From an uncultured bacterium (GTDB lineage: Bacteria > Planctomycetota > Uabimicrobiia > Uabimicrobiales > JABWCH01), in assembly GCA_938003875.1 (NCBI GenBank), contig CALKWO010000414.1, forward strand, positions 1 to 64,000: a stretch of 64,000 nucleotides of DNA. The letters are read 5' to 3'. The first letter of the stretch is position 1; every line of letters begins with the position of its first letter. Of the stretch, positions 26,801-35,250 are shown piece after piece. Made by a program: the position numbers and the translations under genes. The notes below the pieces were generated by a model. It searched no databases and was not told the origin of the DNA. It saw only the letters and a program-made list of their open reading frames with translations.

Positions 26801-28059
26801 TAGTGAAGATTTTTCGCAGCAATAACGCTTAACCCTTGTTTGGTAAGCTCTTGTGCTGTATGATTAAGAGCATCATGTTTATCCAGATAATTTTGCAGCA
26901 TGGCATGGAATAAACCTTTAGCTTTGACATCTTCTAAAGGCATAAAATAATCCAGTATATCAGATGGGTGTTCTCTCTGTTTTTCTATTTCTACCAGCCC
27001 GCCTTCATGCTTTGCGCTGATATTTTTTACTTTGGGCGCAATTTCTACCAGCTCCTGAGTTCTATCATAAGGCTGACGAACAATGCTCTTATATGTTTCT
27101 ACAATATGATGTTCAAATCTGACCATATCCTCCAAATTCAAAGATTTTCTAATCATAGCAGACAATTCTATGCTTTGGTTGTTTATAGAATTAGAAAAAT
27201 TGAAGCCAATCAGAGGTGTACTTCCATCTTCTCTGCTAAAAAGCTTAGCTGTCATCAATGTCCACAGCACGGAATAGGGATTGTCATTTCCCATAAATAC
27301 AGAAATCTTGAATTCATTGCTTATACCCAGGCGATGGATCAAATAGCCGACAAGAACTGTGCCTGGATTGATATTCAAAACCTGGCGTATTCCATAGTTT
27401 GTATAGTAATACAAAAATTCATCCAGCCATTTTAGAGCATATTCATTGGGCTGACCCACTCCACCAAAATAGCCTGTAATGGTTTCTGGACCACCTAAAT
27501 GAACGTTGGAGCCGTCTGTTCCTCTCGTATCCAGACTTTCGACAAAGCTGGCTCCGACAATATTCATAGCAGCACCCATTGCTATCAACTCGCCCTGGTT
27601 TTTCTCTTGTTCTTTCATATTACGAACGCGAATGTACCTGCCTGGCATGAGTTCCTGGTTGTCAATCGCTTTTTTAGCCTCTTCTATTAAAAAAGAAAAA
27701 TACTGGCAAGAACTGATTTCCAAAGTAACAGCATAATCTTCTTTTACGAAAGCAACATCCTTTGTTCCTAAAGTTTTCTTGCGATATTCCGACATAGAAA
27801 TAAAAGCTTTTTTTTCCTTCATTTCTGAAAGCCATTCTAAGTCCTTGATATAAGGAGAAGAAATCTCTTTTAGTCTCTGCATTTGTGTAGAGAACAACGC
27901 TGAATTTTGCGCTTTTTGGTTGATTTCTTCAACACTGCCATATTTTCCAATGATGTCCAGAATATCAGAAATAATCTTATTGTCAGGATTGCATAAAAAA
28001 GAATTGATCTCTTCTAAAGTTTTAGGGGAAATTGCCAGACGATCTCGCAAATTTGACAT
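26800..28059 (-). CDS. conserved-looking cytoplasmic protein, unrecognised family
   Basis: About 419 residues from the ATG at 28059, which has a strong GGAGG. No signal peptide or membrane segment is visible. The sequence is balanced alpha/beta and unlike low-complexity filler; glycine-rich stretches 'GASFVESLDTRGTDGSNVHLGGPETITGYFGG' and 'NINPGTVLVGYLIHRLG', and a histidine pair 'RFEHHIVETY', look like active-site loops, but I cannot place the protein in a family. It is the first gene of a two-gene unit with the BamE-like lipoprotein. The base composition matches its neighbours. An enzyme is likely, but this is inference only. Confidence 0.6.
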   Translation of the reverse strand: MSNLRDRLAISPKTLEEINSFLCNPDNKIISDILDIIGKYGSVEEINQKAQNSALFSTQMQRLKEISSPYIKDLEWLSEMKEKKAFISMSEYRKKTLGTKDVAFVKEDYAVTLEISSCQYFSFLIEEAKKAIDNQELMPGRYIRVRNMKEQEKNQGELIAMGAAMNIVGASFVESLDTRGTDGSNVHLGGPETITGYFGGVGQPNEYALKWLDEFLYYYTNYGIRQVLNINPGTVLVGYLIHRLGISNEFKISVFMGNDNPYSVLWTLMTAKLFSREDGSTPLIGFNFSNSINNQSIELSAMIRKSLNLEDMVRFEHHIVETYKSIVRQPYDRTQELVEIAPKVKNISAKHEGGLVEIEKQREHPSDILDYFMPLEDVKAKGLFHAMLQNYLDKHDALNHTAQELTKQGLSVIAAKNLH

Positions 28060-28430
28060 GATAAACCTCCGCAGAATTGTGTTAGTGTCAAAAAATCGTT
28101 TACAATATATTCCATAGTATAACAAAAAAATAAGTTACAAAAAAGAAAAAACTATCTATCATTGTATGTTTTAAAGCTTCCAGCCATTTTGATATTCCAT
28201 CTCTTAATTCTAATATCATCAAAAAATCAAGCTCATTCTCCATCTACGTTCTATAGTTAGGATTCATTGACGATATTTTAGTAATTTTTTATATTCTTCC
28301 TATTGTGCCAGGGGACAATTTCTAGTACACTATCTATATATATGAAATTAGGAATCGGAATTAAATAAGTTCTCCTTAATTTAGGGAGACACAGAAGAAA
28401 GTTTTATTTTGTAAAATAGAAAGTTTTGCT
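28060..28430. other. 371-base intergenic region with divergent starts
   Basis: AT-rich stretch between divergent genes. On the minus strand a 46-codon frame (28243 down to about 28103, MENELDFLMILELRDG…) has hydrophobic C-terminal residues that could be a decayed membrane-protein fragment, but no ribosome site supports translation. The plus-strand gene starts at 28431 without a strong ribosome site. No hairpin of note is seen. Confidence 0.4.
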
Positions 28431-29270
28431 ATGTCATCTAAAAATACAGCTAAAGAAACTTTATTGATTTTGGAAAAAGGAGGATTTATAAATCCTTCTG
28501 GAACATGGATTGACTTGAAAAACGAGTTGAAAAATGCCGTTGACAACACCCTTTTGTATACGCCTGATCATTTGGCCAACCTTTTAAGACGGTCGTCAGG
28601 AAAAGGCAAATCTTGTATAAAATTCGAAGTCTCTTCCGAAACAACGCAAGCCTCAGCGCACAGGCTTGTGACAAAAGAAAAAGTTAGTGACCTCGTGCTG
28701 CTCAATTTTGCATCCGCCCGCAATGTCGGAGGCGGATTCCTCAACGGTGCTAAAGCGCAGGAAGAAGATTTAGCAAGATGTTCAGGGCTTTACTCTTGTT
28801 TGCTCACTCAGCCAGAATATTATGAAGCAAACCGCAGGCAAACTTCTCTTCTATACACGGATCACATTATCTACAGCCCTAATGTACCATGGTTCAGAAT
28901 CAACAGCCATGATGCGCCAGATCAACTTTTTCTTGCCTCAGTGATAACAGCTCCAGCCCCTAATGCAGGACAATTTTTACTTCAGAAACAAGGCAATCCT
29001 TCACAAATCGAAAAATGCTTAAAAAGACGATGTGGAATGATCCTGGCTGTAGCGAAAGAAAACAACCATCGTAATCTTCTCCTAGGAGCTTGGGGATGTG
29101 GTGTTTTCCGCAACGATCCGGACACGGTTGCCGATGCATTTGCAGGATGGCTAGAGTCTGATTTTTCAGATGACTTTGACAGAGTGGTTTTTGCTGTATA
29201 CGAAAATTCAGATCACGGAAATAACAGGAAAGCATTCCATAATAGATTTCCAGGGAAACTGCTTGAATAG
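28431..29270 (+). CDS. bacterial-type poly(ADP-ribose) glycohydrolase (TIGR02452/DUF2263 family)
   Basis: A 279-residue macro-domain-like hydrolase. It has 'VLLNFASARNVGGGFLNGAKAQEEDLARCSGLY' (about 89-121), which contains the GGG…QEE signature of bacterial PARG: glycines 100-102 and glutamates 111-112, the second being the likely catalytic acid. 'APNAGQF' and 'LLLGAWGCGVFRNDPDTVADAF' are the family's second and third conserved blocks. Enzymes of this type remove ADP-ribose from proteins or nucleic acids and are found in ADP-ribosylation reversal and phage-defence settings. One usual proline (ARNPGGG) is valine here. No ADP-ribosyltransferase is nearby. Confidence 0.87.
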   Translation: MSSKNTAKETLLILEKGGFINPSGTWIDLKNELKNAVDNTLLYTPDHLANLLRRSSGKGKSCIKFEVSSETTQASAHRLVTKEKVSDLVLLNFASARNVGGGFLNGAKAQEEDLARCSGLYSCLLTQPEYYEANRRQTSLLYTDHIIYSPNVPWFRINSHDAPDQLFLASVITAPAPNAGQFLLQKQGNPSQIEKCLKRRCGMILAVAKENNHRNLLLGAWGCGVFRNDPDTVADAFAGWLESDFSDDFDRVVFAVYENSDHGNNRKAFHNRFPGKLLE

Positions 29271-29346
29271 ATTGTAGCCGCAAGGTTGCGCTGAAAAAAG
29301 CCCTGTCTTCTCAAAAGCCGAACGCCAGCGCAATCCCTGCGTCTTC
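29271..29346. repeat. REP-like intergenic repeat, copy 1
   Basis: Begins one base after the PARG stop: gtagccgcaaggttgcgctg, then a spacer, then cagcgcaatccctgcgtctt. The two halves are imperfect complements (core ggttgcgctg/cagcgcaatcc), so it can fold as a hairpin. Further copies occur at 38908-39075, 48085-48130 and 48919-49012. GC content is higher than the surroundings. Confidence 0.75.
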
Positions 29347-29356
29347 GTTCAATACC

Positions 29357-29416
29357 CAAGTGAAATCTCGTGCAAAAGTGTAAAGATTTTTCGCCGCAGA
29401 GACGCGGAGAACGCAG
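29357..29416. repeat. second copy of the 60-bp 'cgcagagacgcgg' repeat
   Basis: Nearly identical to 24158-24217 over 60 bases. Here the right half of the palindrome is missing, so it is a half-copy lying 37 bases before the next gene's start. Confidence 0.8.
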
Positions 29417-29452
29417 CGGTAAATTTTTTTCTTATTGAAAATTTATAACTTT

Positions 29453-31351
29453 ATGAAAAAAATACTTTTTAGCTTATTCATGATGGTATATCTTGTCTTT
29501 AGTTTGGGAGAGATAAAAGAGAGAGGAAAGGAAGAGATATACCAGATACAGGATGGTTATTCTTTTAAACTATACGCCGAAAGCCAGCAAAGAGATACCT
29601 GGACAAAGATTGTTGCTGTCCAAAGAAAGAATGCCTTGCCTTTTTTGCTTTACTATGATAGCAAGGCTGGAGAATTGCTGGTGAAAGAGGATTGTAAATC
29701 CAGGAAAGAAGAGTCTGTTTTCCCCTCTCGCAATACATGGAAAGATATCCTTGCATTGGATATAGATGGGGATGGAAACGAAGAACTCTTTTTTTATGAC
29801 CCTTCTGGAGGCGATAAGGCAGGATATGCAGAGCTATATTCTCTTGCAGAAGGCTTTTCCAAAAGAAAGCTTCTTGGTAAATGGTATGACTGGAACAACC
29901 GATGGAAAACCTTTACCATTATAGATTTGGGACTGGATCAAAAAAAGGAGCTTTTGCGATATGATGACCAGGAATCCCAGGCAGACATTGTCCGATTTTT
30001 GCCTTGCAAGCAGGAAGGCTATAATGCGAAAATCCTGAATACCTTCTCAGATTGGAGAGGAACATGGAAGTCTATAATTTCCGTATCTATTGAATATAGT
30101 GCTTATAGAGAAGGCATTCTTTTGTACGATCCCTATGTCGGGGAATGGGAGCTTTTAGCCATCCAGGATTCTCAGCAGGAACCTTTTGTAAGCATATCAA
30201 CTTTCAAAACCAGAAAGGGCTGGAAAGAAATCGTATCTGGCAACTTTGGGGCTGGTAATATTCTTTTGTATGACGCTATATCAGGGGAAGCGGAAATCTA
30301 TGCTCTGGAAGGAAAAGAGCTTTCCCTAAAGAAAAAAATTTCCACAAAAAAAACTTGGAAAAGCATAGTGCCCTATGCCATGGCAGAACAGGATGCTCTG
30401 CTGTTTTACGAGAGCGCAAACTATAGCGATATATGTCTTCCTACTTACGATGGAACCAACCAGGCTTTGCATCCTGATGTTTTCCTGGATAAAGATGGCT
30501 ATTATAAAATGGTTTTTACTCCTTATCCTTACTGCAACGATTTTTTGGAAAACCCAAGTGTCTTGCGAAGCAAAGATGGCTTTGTTTTTGAACCCATCCC
30601 TGTAAAGCAGAACCTCACTCCTCTCATGGATACACCCTCTTTAGAAGGAACCCCTTACACCTATTCCTACAACAACGATCCTGATTTCTTTCGCTACGAA
30701 GATAAATACTATATGGTTTACAATGAAACCAAAACCAGCGAAACTGCTATGCTACAGAAAGTCTACCTCATGGTCTATGATCTGGAATGGAAACAGATTC
30801 ATAGCTGGGTTCTCCAGGAACAAAAGAGCTTTGATGTAGCCTGGTTTTCTCCTTCTTTTGTTCTTTTGGACAAAGAAGTCATGCTTTTCTATGTCAGAAA
30901 AAGCAACGATACCTGTGTTCATGGTATTTTTTTTAGAAAATCCTCTATCCAAGATATCCAAAACATAGCACAAAAAGAAGAACATGCTGTTCTCTTGAAG
31001 AAAGAAGCTCCCTTTAGTTCCTGGCACATCAATGCATTGCATAATCCCTTCAACCAAAAAATATATCTTCTGATTGCAGGGAAATTCCAGGGCGCAAACC
31101 CAGGCGACTATTTTCCCTCTCTCTCGAATTTTGACCTCTTTATGGCCAGAAGCAATGCGAATGATTATACCACCTTTGATCTAAATCCGACTCCCGTGCT
31201 TCAACGCTTTGTTTTTCCCTGCACCAATGTCTATAGGCCAGCGTTTCTGTTTACAAGCCAGGATAGAATTACCTTATGGTGTTCTTTTATGCGAAGCAGG
31301 GAAACAGGAATCGCCCTTTTCCAGGAAATCCCTATAGAAACTAAGAAGTAA
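29453..31351 (+). CDS. exported protein with repeat domain and GH43/GH32-like beta-propeller half
   Basis: About 632 residues from the ATG at 29453; a TTG six codons earlier is the alternative, and neither has a clear ribosome site. A signal peptide is present (MKKILFSLFMMVYLVFSLG). Residues 20-325 hold about six repeats of the type 'TWKDILALDIDGDGNEELFFYDPSGGDKAGYAELYSL', including a calcium-like DIDGDGNEE loop, resembling FG-GAP/VCBS blades. Residues 330-630 look like a five-bladed propeller of glycoside hydrolase clans ('ALHPDVFLDKDGYYKMVFTPY', 'NDPDFFRYEDKYYMVYNET', 'SFDVAWFSPSFVLLDKEVMLFYVR'). Catalytic residues cannot be assigned confidently. Confidence 0.65.
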   Translation: MKKILFSLFMMVYLVFSLGEIKERGKEEIYQIQDGYSFKLYAESQQRDTWTKIVAVQRKNALPFLLYYDSKAGELLVKEDCKSRKEESVFPSRNTWKDILALDIDGDGNEELFFYDPSGGDKAGYAELYSLAEGFSKRKLLGKWYDWNNRWKTFTIIDLGLDQKKELLRYDDQESQADIVRFLPCKQEGYNAKILNTFSDWRGTWKSIISVSIEYSAYREGILLYDPYVGEWELLAIQDSQQEPFVSISTFKTRKGWKEIVSGNFGAGNILLYDAISGEAEIYALEGKELSLKKKISTKKTWKSIVPYAMAEQDALLFYESANYSDICLPTYDGTNQALHPDVFLDKDGYYKMVFTPYPYCNDFLENPSVLRSKDGFVFEPIPVKQNLTPLMDTPSLEGTPYTYSYNNDPDFFRYEDKYYMVYNETKTSETAMLQKVYLMVYDLEWKQIHSWVLQEQKSFDVAWFSPSFVLLDKEVMLFYVRKSNDTCVHGIFFRKSSIQDIQNIAQKEEHAVLLKKEAPFSSWHINALHNPFNQKIYLLIAGKFQGANPGDYFPSLSNFDLFMARSNANDYTTFDLNPTPVLQRFVFPCTNVYRPAFLFTSQDRITLWCSFMRSRETGIALFQEIPIETKK

Positions 31352-31379
31352 GATGTTTGCCAAAAAAGCAAAGATTTTT

Positions 31380-31467
31380 ATCACGAATAAGACGAATGGT
31401 CGAATGGCACGAATAGTTTTTATAAAAATTTCATTCGCGTAATTTGTATATTCGTCTCATTCGTGAT
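31380..31467. repeat. palindromic intergenic repeat ('cacgaataagacgaat' word)
   Basis: Left arm atcacgaataagacgaat at 31380-31397; right arm attcgtctcattcgtgat at 31450-31467. Seventeen of 18 positions pair. It sits between convergent genes and probably terminates both. The sequence just after (31499-31520, tagagactaacggaatcgaatc) occurs inverted at 39015-39036. Confidence 0.75.
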
Positions 31468-31539
31468 TAATACCTTTTTGGTTTCGGCTTGTCCGAGATA
31501 GAGACTAACGGAATCGAATCTTTTTAAATGACCCATATC

Positions 31540-32673
31540 CTACTCTGGAGCTATTACTATAACCTCTGGTCCTGATACAAAAGTAGCAGGAGTAATGTTT
31601 TGAGGATTCGTCCCGTCAAGGTTTGCTCTATATAGACTACTATTGCCATAGTTTGTCCAGTACATTTTATTATTATAAACATCCACTGCTATACCTGAAG
31701 GGTTATTGATGACAGAGGAAGAAGGGGTAACATTTTGAGGATTGGTAGCATCCCAATTGGCCCTATATAACGATTTTGATGTATCTCCTTCTCTGTTAGT
31801 CCAATACATCTTCTGGTTGGTAAAATCCAATGCAATACTCCCAGGCCTGTTTACATAAGTGGCAGGAGTAATATTTTGAGGCTCTGTCCCATCCAAATTG
31901 GCCCTGTAAATACGATGATTGCCCCAATTCGTCCAGTACATTTTATTGTTGTTTATATCCAATTCTATTCCAAGAGGTGAAGATACCGATGCAACAGGAG
32001 TAATATTCTGAGGCACTGTACCATCCAAATTTGCTCTGTAGATTGTACTAGTATTGGAATTAATCCAATACATTTTTTTATTATTGATATCTATTCTAAT
32101 ATAAACAGGGGAAGATACAGATGACGCAGGTGTGATATTCTCTGGATTGCTACCATCCAGATTGGCTCTATATATGGTATTATTTTGGGTATTGCTCCAA
32201 TACATTTTTTTAGCTTCGAAATCCAATGCCAGTGCCCATGGCCTATTAACCGAAGAAGCAGGTGTAATATTTTCAGGATCACTACCATCCAAATTCGCTT
32301 TGCAGATGGTATTATTATCGTAGTTAGTCCAATATATTTTTACACTTGCTAACTTTAAGACAATATCCTTAGTATTTTCGGAAGGTTCCCAGGGCAATAC
32401 CTTTATCGTAGACCTGTAAACAAGATAACCGTCTTTTACTGCCGTTATAGTTTGTAGGCCGATAGGGACATCTTGAATGATGTAACGACCATTGGCATCA
32501 GTAGTGTTGCTCAAAGAAGCTATTGTCACTACAACGCCTTCTATTGGAGCTCTTTCTCCATCATCAACCAGCCCATATACAGTTCCCTTATTCATTTCAA
32601 CTCCACTGTCCTCGCAGCTCACTAAGAATATTGTAATCCAAATACCAAAAACAAGAAAAGCCGAAAGTTTCAT
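31540..32673 (-). CDS. lipoprotein with carboxypeptidase-regulatory-like domain and six YWTD repeats
   Basis: About 377 residues from the ATG at 32673 (AGGAGT upstream), giving a lipoprotein signal 'MKLSAFLVFGIWITIFLVSCED'. Residues 30-100 form a carboxypeptidase regulatory-like/CarboxypepD_reg fold ('TVYGLVDDGERAPIEGVVVTIASLSNTTDANGRY'). Six tandem repeats of about 43 residues follow, each starting 'KMYWTN' and containing 'IYRANLDG' and 'NITPAS', matching the LDL-receptor class B (YWTD) propeller blade; six blades close one propeller. Repeats are very alike, suggesting recent expansion. It would sit in the outer membrane or periplasm and bind a protein or ligand; no partner is evident. Confidence 0.82.
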   Translation of the reverse strand: MKLSAFLVFGIWITIFLVSCEDSGVEMNKGTVYGLVDDGERAPIEGVVVTIASLSNTTDANGRYIIQDVPIGLQTITAVKDGYLVYRSTIKVLPWEPSENTKDIVLKLASVKIYWTNYDNNTICKANLDGSDPENITPASSVNRPWALALDFEAKKMYWSNTQNNTIYRANLDGSNPENITPASSVSSPVYIRIDINNKKMYWINSNTSTIYRANLDGTVPQNITPVASVSSPLGIELDINNNKMYWTNWGNHRIYRANLDGTEPQNITPATYVNRPGSIALDFTNQKMYWTNREGDTSKSLYRANWDATNPQNVTPSSSVINNPSGIAVDVYNNKMYWTNYGNSSLYRANLDGTNPQNITPATFVSGPEVIVIAPE

Positions 32674-33067
32674 ACTTTTTTTCACTCCTAATATAAAAAC
32701 AGTCCATTTAGACCAAGTAATCAAGCGAGAAGTCAAGCTTACAGAATGGTATATCCGCTTTCAACAACTATATTTTAGGTTTTTACATTTGAAAAGTCTA
32801 GCAAAAACAATAGAGATGAAAATAATTATTTTGCTTGCTATAAAATCCGATTTTAGATCAGAAATAGGCATTTTTAGAGAAACCCTGCGGCTCAATCCAT
32901 TGCAAAACAAAAATTTTTAGACATCTGCCCACCTCCAGAGAACCTGATTTTTAAATGGAATAAATTTTTTCCTTTTTATTTTTTTTGAGCTTTGCTAAAA
33001 TATTTCTTTTGAGGTTGAAAATAATTTTTTTAATTTTTTAATAAAAAAATGTAAGGAGATAGCCAAT
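32674..33067. other. 394-base divergent intergenic region
   Basis: AT-rich sequence with no convincing reading frame. A short piece at 32880-32900 (gaaaccctgcggctcaatcc) resembles one end of the REP-like repeat. Just before 33068 a strong ribosome site, AAGGAGAT, is present. No clear palindrome was seen. Confidence 0.45.
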
Positions 33068-33808
33068 ATGCGCATAACTTATTTTCTTGTAATTATTATC
33101 GCTTTTTTACCTATTTTTGTCTATGCAGATTCTATATACATCATGCATAACAACTATACAATGAATCATATCAATATTTTGACAAACTTAGGCTATCAAG
33201 TGACTAATGGTGGTACCACTACCTTGAGCAACTATTCTGCTTATAACCAGGTATGGGATCTGCGTTATGATACCAATCTCACTTCTACTGATGTTACTGC
33301 TTTCAATACATATCTCTCCAATGGAGGCCGATTATATCTAGGAGGAGAACAAAGAGCTTTCGATAGTAGTAGAAACAACACCCTTATCCCTGCCATTGCC
33401 ACGTTAGGAGGGGGGACGCTATCGGGACAAGCCAACATCCTTGCTCAAGTCTATTATCCTGTTACCATGGCTGAACTAAAGACTCCTGCTCCTTGGACAC
33501 AAATAAAATTCTACAACACTTCATCCTTTACCTCTCCAGGTACCGGTACTTTTGTTGTCGAAACCTCTGTTGGCTCTGGAGTGGGGACTATTATAGCCTG
33601 GGATTTTGGCGATATACAGGGAAAAAGTAATGTAAGGATGATTGCTGGATTTGATATTGATATCTTTACTGCTGGCACAACCCAAGAAATCCAATATATG
33701 GTACAAAACTTTGCTGCCTATTTAGGGGCATCTGTACCCGTCCCAGAACCATCCTGTTTTTGGATACTAGGCTTTTGCATTTTATTCTATTTCTTTAAGA
33801 AAATTTGA
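33068..33808 (+). CDS. PEP-CTERM surface protein, unknown ectodomain
   Basis: A 246-residue protein with a signal peptide (1-20), an alpha/beta ectodomain and a PEP-CTERM tail: 'VPVPEPSCFWILGFCILFYFFKKI', that is, PEP motif, hydrophobic helix and basic end. The ectodomain begins 'DSIYIMHNNYTMNHINILTNLGYQV' and contains 'LSNGGRLYLGGEQ' and 'VGTIIAWDFGDIQG', resembling a glutamine-amidotransferase/ThuA-like flavodoxin fold, without visible catalytic cysteine. Exosortase would remove the tail. Strong AAGGAGAT ribosome site. Probably single-gene. Confidence 0.78.
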   Translation: MRITYFLVIIIAFLPIFVYADSIYIMHNNYTMNHINILTNLGYQVTNGGTTTLSNYSAYNQVWDLRYDTNLTSTDVTAFNTYLSNGGRLYLGGEQRAFDSSRNNTLIPAIATLGGGTLSGQANILAQVYYPVTMAELKTPAPWTQIKFYNTSSFTSPGTGTFVVETSVGSGVGTIIAWDFGDIQGKSNVRMIAGFDIDIFTAGTTQEIQYMVQNFAAYLGASVPVPEPSCFWILGFCILFYFFKKI

Positions 33809-33811
33809 CGT

Positions 33812-33957
33812 TTGTGTAAAAAGTCCTGATAGATCTTTTTCGTTATCCTTATCATTATCGTTCTCTTTATCTAAATCCTTTATAATTAACAGGATGCTTT
33901 TCGATAACGAGAAAGAGAAAGATAACGATAACGACTATTAAAAGACTTTTTACACAA
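33812..33957. repeat. 146-bp palindrome with 'gataacgataacg' core
   Basis: The outer arms ttgtgtaaaaagtc (33812-33825) and gactttttacacaa (33944-33957) are perfectly complementary. Inside, cgttatccttatcattatcg (left) pairs approximately with the purine-rich gataacgataacg wording (right). It fills nearly the whole gap between two surface-protein genes and could be a large transcript hairpin or a mobile repeat. Confidence 0.75.
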
Positions 33958-33992
33958 GCCTCAAAAATTGAACAATTTTTTAGGAGAAATAA

Positions 33993-34754
33993 ATGGGCAA
34001 AATTTATTTTTTATTATTTTTTGTTTTATTGATAAAGCTGCCAGCAACACTTGTTGCACACTATGATTTTAATGGTAATACAAATGATGCAGTTTATGCA
34101 AACAATGCTATTATCTATGGTTCACCCCAATTAACTTATGACAGATTTGGAAATGCAAATTCTGCTTACTATTTTAATGGAAATGGGGATTATTTACGCA
34201 TTGCTAATTCAGCTCATATTAATTTTAGCCTCACCCAAAATTTTTCCGTTTCTTTCTGGGTAAAACCAGACAATACACAGCCAACTACAGTAACTTCCAA
34301 TATGATGCTAGAAAAATGGTCAGGAACAGAGGGATATCCTTTTGTTATAAGATATTTTAATCAAACAAGTTCAAAAAATGGTCAAGTTTATGGTGCTAGA
34401 TGGAATGGAAGCTCTCAGTCCAGTGTCACTTCTTCTGTAACCATCAATGATGGATTCTTTCACCATATTGCTTTTATAAAAAATGGGAATAATGTAAGTC
34501 TTTATGTTGATGGTATTCTAGAAGGCACAAGCACTGATTTAACATCAGGAGATACAACCAATACATCAGACTTATATATTGCCTGCCGCGGTGGTGCATC
34601 TCCCTATTTTTTTGCAGGTGTTATAGACGATGTACAGATTTATAATCATGGACTTACCTTTTCTGAAATCCAGCAAATTGTTCCTGAAATTTCAAACATC
34701 TGGATGGGAATGATATGCTTTTTGGTTGTGTTTCTTTTAAAGAAAAGATATTGA
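33993..34754 (+). CDS. LamG-domain surface protein with variant PEP-CTERM tail (VPEI)
   Basis: A 253-residue protein: signal peptide (1-21), then one LamG/concanavalin-like domain ('AHYDFNGNTNDAVY', 'FSVSFWVKPDN', 'NNVSLYVDGILEGTS', 'FAGVIDDVQIYNHGLTFSEI'). The end is 'VPEISNIWMGMICFLVVFLLKKRY', which has the layout of a PEP-CTERM sorting tail but with isoleucine in place of the second proline. It resembles the first half of the double LamG protein at 20 kb. AGGAGA precedes the ATG. If exosortase cannot process VPEI, the protein would stay membrane-anchored. Confidence 0.75.
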   Translation: MGKIYFLLFFVLLIKLPATLVAHYDFNGNTNDAVYANNAIIYGSPQLTYDRFGNANSAYYFNGNGDYLRIANSAHINFSLTQNFSVSFWVKPDNTQPTTVTSNMMLEKWSGTEGYPFVIRYFNQTSSKNGQVYGARWNGSSQSSVTSSVTINDGFFHHIAFIKNGNNVSLYVDGILEGTSTDLTSGDTTNTSDLYIACRGGASPYFFAGVIDDVQIYNHGLTFSEIQQIVPEISNIWMGMICFLVVFLLKKRY

Positions 34755-34875
34755 GATTCTAGTCAAAAAAAATAAAAAAAATAAATGGTAAGACACTATC
34801 TCAAGTTGTTTTTCTCTTAGGATTAAGAACAAGAGGCTCATTGACAAATATCTGAAAGGAATCCCATTACCTATC

Positions 34876-35007
34876 TTAAAAGTGACTTTTTTCTTTGATC
34901 AGGTGGCGCATATCGGATTCGTAGGTCTTGAGATCGAGAACCTCTCCGCTCGCCCTGCGGATTTCCTCCCGCAATTTTCCATAGAAATCCACTTTAGCCT
35001 GGATTTC
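34876..35007 (-). pseudogene. C-terminal remnant of a type I restriction HsdR subunit
   Basis: On the minus strand, 43 codons between two stops read EIQAKVDFYGKLREEI and, further on, 'GEVLDLKTYESDMRHLI'. The 'DFY.K…DLK.YE.DMRHLI' pattern is what I know from the C-terminal helical part of type I restriction (HsdR/DEAD-helicase) subunits, where it normally continues 'DTYI'. No start codon or other hsd gene is present, so this would be the last trace of a lost restriction system. The assignment rests on one short motif. Confidence 0.5.
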
Positions 35008-35062
35008 CTACGGAGTCTTGTGTAAAAACCCCTTAACTCAAAATTTAACTACAAAATTTTTT

Positions 35063-35129
35063 ACCACGAAGGGCACAAAGAAAAAATTTTAAGAACTATA
35101 GCCTTCCTGGTTTTCTTGGCCTTCGTGGT
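35063..35129. repeat. palindromic intergenic repeat ('ccacgaagg' word)
   Basis: Arms accacgaagg (35063-35072) and ccttcgtggt (35120-35129) pair perfectly; inner words gcacaaag and ttcttggc extend the pairing loosely. Flanked by A/T runs on both sides, so it may terminate transcription either way. Confidence 0.7.
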
Positions 35130-35250
35130 GCAAAATTTTTACATTTTCAAATAAGCCTTTAGAAGGGCAAATTTCTCTCAGAGTTAAAGGGCGTTACTTT
35201 TGTCATTTTTTTTGCAGTCTGGCTCTCTTTAGTAAATTGGAAAATCTCCT

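Larger units (their letters stand above)
34755..35250. other. 496-base gap holding a gene remnant and a palindrome
   Basis: The gap contains the hsdR-like remnant (34876-35007, minus) and the 'ccacgaagg' palindrome (35063-35129). The remnant is more GC-rich than its surroundings, in keeping with former coding or foreign DNA. Otherwise AT-rich sequence without recognisable elements. Confidence 0.6.

Noticed and set aside
28103..28243. 46-codon minus-strand frame (MENELDFLMILELRDG…) as a membrane-protein gene
   Set aside because: No ribosome site, overlap with the likely promoter of the 28059 gene, and only a faint resemblance to phosphatase-type membrane proteins.
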